Positions 57,151-64,000 of a DNA stretch of 64,000 nt are shown piece by piece (within the stretch, counting starts at the first letter, position 1; every line of letters begins with the position of its first letter). Below the pieces are notes generated by a model that searched no databases, was not told where the DNA came from, and worked only from the letters and a program-made list of their open reading frames with translations. Made by a program: the position numbers and the translations under genes. The stretch comes from Alentia gelatinosa (Eukaryota; Annelida; Polychaeta; Phyllodocida; Polynoidae). The stretch covers positions 5,837,694 through 5,901,693 of the forward strand of contig OX465584.1 in the NCBI GenBank assembly GCA_950022655.1. The letters are read 5' to 3'.

Positions 57151-57451
57151 CCCCACACCTCACACCACACCCCACCTCCCATCACACCCTGACTCGACTC
57201 TGGCCCCGGCAGCAGGACCCTGGCACGATCTCCGATCCCATCCCCGTACGAGCGAGCCGCTGGTCGAGGGGAGTTTTTATTTTCCCCCTCTGATGTTGAT
57301 TAATATGTGTGATATCGACCAGCAATCAAGGCGGAGAAAATTAATGTGATGGCGTCCGCCCTCCGTCCCCATCTACCGCTCCCTGTCTGGACTACGGAGG
57401 TGGACCCATGTTATCATGACAGGGCTAGCAGCAGGCTATAAATCTCAACGT

Positions 57452-57452
<1 letters not shown>
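57151..57452. other. Unique CpG-moderate stretch, possibly conserved
   Basis: 57220-57410 is non-repetitive, GC-balanced DNA with TTTTTATTTTCCCCCTCTGA, a GTTGATTAATATGTG word and GGCGGAGAAAATTAATGTGA. It has the look of a non-coding regulatory element, but only an alignment to a relative could show that. Confidence 0.2.

Positions 57453-57496
<44 letters not shown>
57453..57496. repeat. (AT)n microsatellite
   Basis: About 21 AT units. Confidence 0.95.
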
Positions 57497-57498
<2 letters not shown>

Positions 57499-57612
57499 AT
57501 CATAACAGGGGAAGGAGCAGGCTGGCAGCAGCATGCTATACATCTCAACACAGAGTACAAATCTATCTGGTTATCATTGCACATCTAGATTTGATGTTAT
57601 ATATACATACTA

Positions 57613-57917
57613 TCGTAAAACTGGATGAGGTTTAATCTTGTCCACCGTATTCCACGACTGGAGTTTGGCAAAGTGACTTCATGAGGCGAAGCCGAGTGAA
57701 GTCCGGAGCCAAAACTTCAGGAGTGGAATGCGGTGGCCAAGATTAAAACGAATCAGGTTTTGATTTTATCCTACCCTATCTCCTCGATTTTGGAATATTA
57801 CGTGATAACAATGCTGTATGCCACTAGTGGCATACAAAACTCCGTATGCCAGTCAGCGTGGCATACGGAAACTCAATGTTAAGCCTATGGGATTTTATAT
57901 TAGGGGTAGGATAAATT
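57613..57917. mobile_element. Compound foldback element, copy 2
   Basis: Same two-part structure as 24186-24483: the foldback with apex GAGGCGAAGCCGAGTG (57683-57698), then TTTTATCCTACCC ... GGGGTAGGATAAA. Confidence 0.8.
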
Positions 57918-57928
57918 GATATATGATA

Positions 57929-58101
57929 TGGGGCCATCCATAAAGTACGTACGCAGAATTTCTGAAATTTTGGACGCCCCCCACCCCCTCTCCCAATCTT
58001 GTAGGCAATAGAACAGAGAGGGAGCTTACGCAGATTTTCCAAAATTTCTGACCCCCCACCCCACCCCTCGGTGCGTACGTACTTTATGGATGGCCCCAAT
58101 T
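57929..58101. mobile_element. MITE with GGGGCCATCCATAAAGTACG TIR, copy 1
   Basis: Ends GGGGCCATCCATAAAGTACG and exact complement CGTACTTTATGGATGGCCCC, extending with CGCAGAATTTCTGAAATTTT / CCAAAATTTC. This end is one I remember from non-autonomous transposons of several invertebrates; the family name is not certain. A second, eroded copy is at 60185-60345. Confidence 0.85.
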
Positions 58102-58315
58102 TATCTCACCCCTGGTACAAGATTAGCCATAGAAATAACATTTCTTAATAATACTCAATATCACCCCCGTAAAGTGGCAATACTACGCCATGGCCGTGGC
58201 ATAGTCACAACGCCGCAGTATCATAGTGAATGTGAGATGACGTCTTATGGATTTGCTAGGTATGTTTGAACTATTCTGATATTCTGATGCTATCTAATGG
58301 TTTCTTACCGATTTT
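58102..58315. mobile_element. Dispersed TATCTCACCC-ended element, copy 3
   Basis: TTTATCTCACCCCTGG, TTAGCCATAGAAATAACATT, ATCACCCCCGTAAAG, TGGATTTGCTAGGTATG, TATTCTGATATTCTGATGC in the same order as 10570-10761. Confidence 0.7.
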
Positions 58316-58334
58316 ACGCCACAAGGATGAATTT

Positions 58335-58560
58335 CGGTAAACTTCTCACCCCAATACATTTAGTGATGTGAGAGTTCTTTTATTTCCTACAGCACACATA
58401 CATGGTATGAGAAGGACTGGTGTATGGTATAGCAGTAAATCTACCACTGCTGGGGATGAAAGAGAAAGTTGGCTGCAGTGGGACTGGAACCCACAACCTT
58501 GTGTCTAAGAGTACAGTGCCTTAACCACTGAGCTCCCCAACTCCCTTGCTACAATTGAAT
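58335..58560 (-). mobile_element. tRNA-derived SINE, copy 4
   Basis: On the minus strand the head has GGGGAGCTCAGTGGTTAAGG-like sequence and a B-box-like GGGTTCCAGTCCC (58479-58492). The body has GCAGTGGTAGATTTACTGCT and TCCTTCTCATACCATG. Shorter than copy 1. Confidence 0.8.
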
Positions 58561-58789
58561 GACATATACATCGTTTTGTAGACACGACGTATACTTCTAC
58601 AGTACTGGTTGAAGATAGATTGGCAATCAAATGTTCTAAACATTTTTAAAGGAATGGTGACATAAGGCTTTGTCTCAGGACCTGTGATTTAACATGTTGG
58701 TGACTTCTCATACATCCTTACACTCTCCCCCCGCACCACACTCTCCCCCCGCACCACACTGCACGACAACCCTGAAAGTCTTCTATTCC
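58561..58789. other. No feature seen
   Basis: Unique DNA between the SINE and a CpG block. Confidence 0.3.
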
Positions 58790-59240
58790 AATTTGTTAAC
58801 TCCATCCCTTTCCTACAGGAGGCGCCTTTTCAATATGGCGGCCACTGTCAGCGCTGGTACCCGCCTCCGTAATCAGGACAAATGGGTAGAGGACGGGACC
58901 AGCGACGTCGTGTTGCTTCGCGGACAAGCGGCGGGAAATTCGTAATTGCCAAGGGCGCGGCCACATCTCGTTATTTCTCGTCCTGACGCGAGCAGGGACG
59001 AGACTTGAGGTCGCGGGTGGCGCCACCGTGCGGCCGGGGTCGGAGGTCAATGTCGCCGGGCGGGGAAGACGCTGTGACGTCAGGACGCGGGAAATTCGAT
59101 CGGGGGAAGGACGCCAGGTGACGTCAGGTGACGTCAGGTGACGTCAGGGGGGTGACGTGTGACACTGGGTCTTGTCGGTGGTTAAGTGGAGCGGCGTTTT
59201 AACAAACAGCTTGCCGCTCTTGGTCCTGTCAGAACAGCGC
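58790..59240. promoter_or_regulatory. CpG promoter-like block with tandem CREs
   Basis: AATATGGCGGCC (58833-58844, YY1-type); E2F-like GCGGGAAATTCG twice (about 58931 and 59087); CRE palindrome TGACGTCA at 59075-59082 and three more in 10-base spacing at 59119, 59129 and 59139. A splice-acceptor-like TTTCCTACAG|G ends near 58818. A short frame starting at the YY1 site (MAATVSAGTRLRNQDK) is possible but unrecognised. Confidence 0.6.
59119..59146. repeat. Tandem TGACGTCA array
   Basis: Three perfect CRE palindromes spaced exactly 10 bases apart, roughly one helical turn, so all face one side of the DNA. Confidence 0.85.
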
Positions 59241-59761
59241 TGGGGCAGCACAAGGCAGTAACATGTTTTACTGCTCTGTCAGCCTGGTCGTCATGGGTAT
59301 TTATTGATACTGGCTCACCTTCCTCCCCTTAAAAATAAAACAGAAACGACCCCCTTAGGGTTGAACCGGGAGGGTTGGGGGCCTTTTATATCTGGGAGGA
59401 TTCTCCTAGCACTGTCTTAGGACCGTCAGCGTTTAATAAACAATAAAGAACAATGTTAACTCATTGATGCAAATAAAGATATTTAACAAAAAAGGATAAA
59501 CAAGGAGTGTTCTTTCAAATGACAGCAAGACGGACAGAGACTTAAAATGTCCTTCCAGGCTGTTTAATAAATCTGTCATTGGCCCTCTACTATTTTCTTA
59601 CAGTCACAGACTTAGCACACAGAAGGTGAAGGGTTAGTATTTTTGCAGCAAGCTCAAAGTCTATGCAACCACTCTAACCTTTAGAAAATACTCCGTTCAT
59701 TTCTCTCTGTCCACCATTCAGTTCATGTTCCAGGAGACAAATGCTATTGAGAGGTCATAAA
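59241..59761. other. No feature seen
   Basis: AT-rich unique DNA with fragments of the AATAATCTAG MITE near 59430-59570. Confidence 0.35.
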
Positions 59762-60066
59762 GCACCCCTCTCATAAGATCTCACACTCTCTAAGTCGTAT
59801 TCTGTACTCTCACAACGCTCTATAGGAGAAGAATTCTTAACGAACTAGGCTTAGAGCCATGAGAATCTACTGGCCTACCTCCCGTGTTAAATGCACCCAG
59901 AAGATTCTTATAATCTCAATGATGCTACCTAGCGGGAATACTGTGTACTAGTGGGTTCTCACAGCTCTAAGACTAGTTCGTCAAGAATTCTTCTCCTATA
60001 GAACGTAGTGAGAACCTTGTACAGAATACCACTAAGAGAGTGTGAGATCTTATGAGAGGGGTGCAC
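59762..60066. mobile_element. MITE family M1, copy 3 (complete)
   Basis: Inverted ends GCACCCCTCTCATAAGATCT and complement to 60064. The internal half-arms (CTAGGCTTAGAGCC / GGCTCTAAGCCTAG-like and GAAGAATTCTTAACGAACTA / TAGTTCGTCAAGAATTCTTC) make a long foldback of about 300 bases. Contains CTACCTAGCGGGAAT, an eroded form of the CTCF-like core. Confidence 0.85.
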
Positions 60067-60184
60067 CAAGTATGCACGCATTGAGGAGGGGAGGGGTTCG
60101 AAAATGTCGCGTACGTACTTTCTTAAATCTATTCCCTACAAGATGGGGAGCGAGTGGGTGGAGGTCAAGTGGTTCAGAAATTTT

Positions 60185-60345
60185 GCGTTGGGGCCATCCA
60201 TATAGTATGTACGAAGATTTTCTGAAATGTTTGACCCCCCCCCCCTCCCAATTGAAAGAAGTTCGCGAAAGAACAAAGAAGTAGCATATGCAAGATTTCT
60301 CCAATTTTTGACCCCCTCCCCCAGGTATGTCAGGAATGGCCCCTT
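60185..60345. mobile_element. MITE with GGGGCCATCCAT TIR, copy 2
   Basis: GGGGCCATCCATATAGTATG and the right end GGAATGGCCCC. Interior pieces (GATTTTCTGAAATGTTTGAC, CCAATTTTTGACCCCC) match copy 1 at 57929-58101. 60070-60184 contains another partial CGCGTACGTACTTT fragment. Confidence 0.65.
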
Positions 60346-61432
60346 AGAAATAATAGTACATCGTTATTGAAAACATTGAACCTTCAGTTACTATTTAAAT
60401 GTTGTCTCAATTATTTCCTATAAAGCTTACTTTGGACGATAAAACAAAGCTTTTGTACTGAAAATCGTGCACAAGCCACATGGTGAGTAATTTTCTTATG
60501 AGGCGAGACTTTATTGATGGAAAAATGGTGGCTGCATCATCATCTACAATCAATTTAAACATCTGCTCTAAACATGCTATTGTAAGAGAAATGGCTTGCC
60601 ATAGTGACACCCCCTCATCCCCTGTCCATATATGGGCATGCCCACTCAGTGCTGCCCTCCACAACCCCTATATAGGGGCATCCTGAATCATTTCTGACTA
60701 GCATGGTCACAGGTATTGGTAAAACAGAAAACGTTCTGCTTTGTGCCAGTGCTACAGACTTGTGACCTATCACCCTTATTTCTATGGGTAAGTGTGCTGG
60801 TTCCATTATCATTATTTTAATTGTCCTATTATCACTGCTTTTATTGTCACTTGAAGGAGAATAAACCAGAATTTCTGATGACGACTGAAACTGGGTCACG
60901 TCTGGTTTTACTGAGGTTTCTCAGTGACGTCATAAATCTGAACGTTTCAGTGAGAAGCATTCTTATTGGTCAAATAAGGTGCGCACGCAACACGAATTGC
61001 ATGATCGAGTGCGGCCAGAGATTGAGAGGGGAGAGAATTGGTTACGCTTATTATTTTATAGTTCATTCTCCATATTAGTTATACCACAGCAGAGCAAGGA
61101 CGACAGGAATAGTCCGTTAACATTGGCCGATTATTCCGCGCCGATCTGCAGTCATAAACCACCGACGCAAGATCGGTGAATGGAAACAGACCAGTATTTG
61201 AAATGGTTACCAACTTTTAAAAAACGTTGGTAAAAAATTTACGCAATAATGCCATCACCGTCGGCCTATGGAAACGAGCCTAGAGACAAATATACACCCT
61301 TGGGGACTTCTGCCCCTTTTTGGGAGAAGTCACCGATAAAGTGCCCTTGCGACTTTATACCAATGTAGTGGGACGGGAATCCAGCAGTGTTCGTTTGTTT
61401 CACGGAAGGTGGCGCGATATGCCGATCCTTAC
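60346..61432. other. No gene seen; one CRE
   Basis: Unique DNA with several 60-90 codon frames, none recognisable. TGACGTCA occurs at 60925-60932 without an obvious cluster. Confidence 0.35.
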
Positions 61433-61878
61433 TGTGTAGTGATTCCGGGCAACGCCGCACACGAGAGTGGCGCGGCGGAGACCGGGATTACGTAACGCTT
61501 AGTATATATACTCAGCGTTCACAGTAGGTCGACAGGCTGTCCTCGCGCGTCCCTTCTACGGAACGGACCCTTGGGCCCTCACTTTGCAGGCGGGTTCTTG
61601 TAACCTTTCTGGTGGTTAGGCGAATCTTCCGGATTAGCCTATCCAGCGTTACCTAGCACCCATGTGCTAGGGTACTGTACTTGTGGGGAAGATCTTCCAG
61701 ATCTTTCCGGGAAGTAAGTGATTAATAAACATCCCTGTTTATTAAATGACGTTGTTGTGTTGTGTGTGATTAGGTCTGTGCAAACTAACCGAAAACCGAA
61801 CCAACCTACGTGAGTGCGTAGGGTGGGATCCTGCCTGGAACTAGCGTTCCGGATTGGGGTCATCCAACCTGCTAGACA
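61433..61878 (+). mobile_element. Probable LTR of an LTR retrotransposon (Ty3/Gypsy-like)
   Basis: Starts TGTGTAG and ends CTAGACA, an imperfect 7-base terminal inverted repeat with TG...CA. It contains TATATATA (61503-61510), the polyadenylation signal AATAAA (61724-61729) and a GT-rich element (61751-61768). About 446 bases. GGCGACC (61882-61888), a tRNA-Arg-type primer-binding core, follows 3 bases after the end. No gag/pol and no second LTR in the window. Target duplication not seen. Confidence 0.55.
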
Positions 61879-61937
61879 GGCGGCGACCACCACACCAATA
61901 CAACATCGCCATGTGTGAATGCTTGTGACTTTTTCCC

Positions 61938-62312
61938 TTAACCCTTTCACTACGCTGTATAGTACCAAATACACACCCTGAAGTACACCGCTGCAGTACC
62001 ACTTTCACCCCTGTAGTACACTGGCACTTCTCACAGTATCCACAGTGTCGTCATTATACAACACCTCCATGGTAATCCAAAATAGTTAGAAAGTTTTATG
62101 ATAGTAATGATATTAACCATGATATAGTTTTACAAAGGTTGGAAAAATATCATCTAAATATTTTCATTATTTCATTAAAAAATAGCAATAACTTAATTTC
62201 GGAAATGATGCCTCAAGGAGTTATAGCGTACTACACCCAGGAATGCCTCCAGGCATCACAGCGTACTTTACCTGGGAATGCCTCCAGGCATCATTGCGTA
62301 GCTAAAAGGTTA
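61938..62312. mobile_element. MITE with TTAACCCTTTCACTACGC TIR
   Basis: Left TTAACCCTTTCACTACGC and right complement TTAACCTTTTAGCTACGC. Interior holds repeated CAGTACCAC/AGTACAC words and GGAATGCCTCCAGGCATCA repeats. About 375 bases. Confidence 0.65.
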
Positions 62313-62630
62313 AGACTTTGTACCACCCACTTCTTAATTCCACTGTGAGGGCATTTGTCGGCGACTTTTGCTACTCTGAAAAGGCACAAGTCGCCTTCAA
62401 TACGAACCCCCAACCTAGAGAGTTCTTGTCTCCACAGAACTGCTTGCAGTATTCCACATGCCGTTACGTGTTTATGGTGATAATTCTAACTCCCATAGTA
62501 CTCTCATACAGAAAGAATTCCCATGAAGAAGAAAATAAGAAATTCTACTACTTAGAAAAAATCATTCCCACAGAAATTCCCATTCTTCCCAAATTTGCTC
62601 GTTGGAAAATAGGGCAAATTGGCCCGGCGT
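62313..62630. other. No feature seen
   Basis: A 135-codon frame at 62318-62725 runs into the P1 MITE and is not recognisable. Confidence 0.3.
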
Positions 62631-62893
62631 CCACCTACTACGAAATGGCTCTGATATGGTCTACGATGCACCTCCCGATAAAAATCAAAATCGCGTCAGA
62701 AGGTCACCTGATATGGGGCAGTTAATCTGCGATTAGACACCGATAAAAAAACCCATACGATGCGTGGTGGATTGGCATGTCTAGCCATATGTCTATGATT
62801 TTGCACCTTCCCGATATGTCTCCGATATTGACTTTTTGTATCGGAGCCATATCGATAGGTCAAAATTTCTATCGTAGTAGGTGGAGAAGTAGC
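62631..62893. mobile_element. TTAA MITE family P1, copy 5 (reversed)
   Basis: GGCCCGGCGTCCACCTACTA at the left; right end TATCGTAGTAGGTGGAGAAG is partly eroded. Interior is the reverse complement of the other P1 copies. Confidence 0.8.
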
Positions 62894-63285
62894 CTCAGGG
62901 ACATTCCAGACTTTGCAGGGAGAAACATCTTGGGGAGAACTTTTCCTGCTGGCACGATATCTTCCCGGCGGCCGGTCAGGGGGTCACATGACCTTCGTCC
63001 GGGTACTTTCATGGTCATGTGATACCATAGGTGCTACGCTAGAAATCCCTGCTGTAAGGTCCTATAAAAGCCAAGCACCAGAGGCATGATGGGAAGGCCG
63101 AGCTTCTATGACGTCAGACGCCGGCCAGACGCGCACTCAAACCGGAAGTAGACCACGTGACTCTATCTGGGCTGGCGTCGCCAACTCTCGGGCATCTCCG
63201 GTGACTTTTTTGCACTTATTCCGTGACAGAGCCATATTGCGCTCGCATGCACTCCTAACAGAGCAGAGGGACGTCTGAAGGCCTG
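62894..63285. promoter_or_regulatory. TATA/CRE/ETS/E-box promoter-like block
   Basis: TATAAAAG (63063-63070), then CRE TGACGTCA (63109-63116), ETS-type ACCGGAAGT (63141-63149) and ACCACGTGAC (about 63151-63160), in CpG-moderate DNA. The TATA box is before the CRE in plus orientation, so the relation between them is unclear. No exon recognised. Confidence 0.45.
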
Positions 63286-63289
63286 CCGG

Positions 63290-63940
63290 GCGAATCTAAA
63301 CTCTGAACGATATTCTCAGAACCCTTGAATATCTCCAGGAGAGGTCTTCACTATATACCCATGCCATATATACTGTAAATATGCACCGTTTACTATATCC
63401 CCATGTCGTATAAACTGTAAATACGCACCCTTTACTATATACCCATGCCGTATAAACTGTAAATACGCACCGTTTACTATATACCCATGCCGTATATACT
63501 GTAAATACGCACCTTTTACTATATACCCATGCCGTATATATAATGTAAATATGCACCGTTTCGCCATATAACGTAAAAAACTGTATGGACCAATGGTCCA
63601 TTCAGGAGAATATGGACTACCTTCCGATACACGTTTATCAAAATACTGGTTGTTAAGCCAAATGTAATTAATGATTTTCTAAAAAAGATTTCGGGTATAT
63701 AGTAAATATAGTATGAACTACCATGCTTGTACAAGCCTCGTTGTATTTGAATCGTATTGTATTTATTGTCTGGAAGAACGGATCGAATTCAAGAAATAAA
63801 AACCTTTAAAAAAACAAAAAAACTCGATAATAATTCATGGTTTGTACAGAACCCGGCGTAGACGCCTCATTCCGTACAAACCGTGAATTACCATTTCGTT
63901 TGGTAGGCTGTACAGCATGGTCAGGACGTTCTATATAATC
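63290..63940. mobile_element. Element E, copy 2
   Basis: Contains the reverse complement of the array insert at 28819-29041, including ACCTTCCGATACACGTTTAT-like sequence and CATGGTCAGGACGTTCTATA at the right. Its left portion holds the 42-bp repeats. No coding recognised. Confidence 0.6.
63345..63545. repeat. 42-bp tandem repeat inside element E
   Basis: About five copies of a 42-base unit with TATACCCATGCCGTATA and CTGTAAATACGCACC. The period is a multiple of three, so the minus strand keeps a 14-residue-period frame (type GYIVKGAYLQYIRH). Non-coding by my reading. Confidence 0.9.
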
Positions 63941-64000
63941 ATTTGGTCCTAGGGCAGTCCTTATGTGGTTCTCGTTGCTCAAATTAGGACTTTCTGGCCA
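63941..64000. other. Window edge
   Basis: Unique DNA; no feature seen. Confidence 0.3.

Overview
The window looks like intergenic or intronic DNA from a eukaryote, most likely a marine invertebrate animal. It holds no convincing complete protein gene and has no bacterial operon structure. It does have tRNA-derived SINEs, many short inverted-repeat transposons (MITEs), an LTR, a Penelope-like fragment, very many minisatellites, and undepleted CpG blocks carrying animal promoter motifs (NRF1, E2F, YY1, CRE, USF E-box, ETS, CTCF-like). I cannot name the species from sequence alone. The phylum guess rests on the overall mix (MITE-rich, minisatellite-rich, CTCF plus NRF1 grammar) and is an inference.

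Layout: 0-2 kb is a 39-bp minisatellite split by a MITE, then a CpG promoter-like block. 2-12 kb has pogo-type MITEs, a 160-bp triplication, a SINE, a 1-kb CpG block (5.4-6.5 kb) and two smaller promoter-like blocks. 12-18 kb is dominated by C-rich minisatellites and a TIR element. 18-28 kb has a local duplication carrying a Penelope/hammerhead-like insertion, a run of CTCF-like sites, a 17-bp array, a hAT-like MITE with a target duplication, and two 10-bp arrays in opposite orientation. 28-32 kb is a tandem 847-bp array built on a TTAA MITE. 32-41 kb contains nested TTAA MITEs and a GT-rich array. 41-49 kb contains several promoter-like CpG blocks, one with a possible first coding exon on the minus strand (about 40878-41060). 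49-58 kb has more arrays, including a 74-bp satellite with 148-bp higher-order structure. 58-64 kb has a tandem-CRE promoter block, MITEs, an LTR and a TATA/CRE/E-box block.

Most of the long open frames in the window are artefacts of stop-free tandem repeats. The signals I find most interesting are: (1) a 12-13-base motif GCAGACGACAWTT present seven times, nearly always beside E2F/NRF1/YY1/CRE motifs, which could be a promoter element; (2) recurrent CTCF-like sites, some carried by a MITE and one tandem cluster; (3) foldback elements of different arm sequence that share the same apex, GAGGCGNNNGCCGAGTG; (4) a 113-bp retro-insertion with a decayed hammerhead-like core, a 10-bp target duplication and a paralogous empty site.
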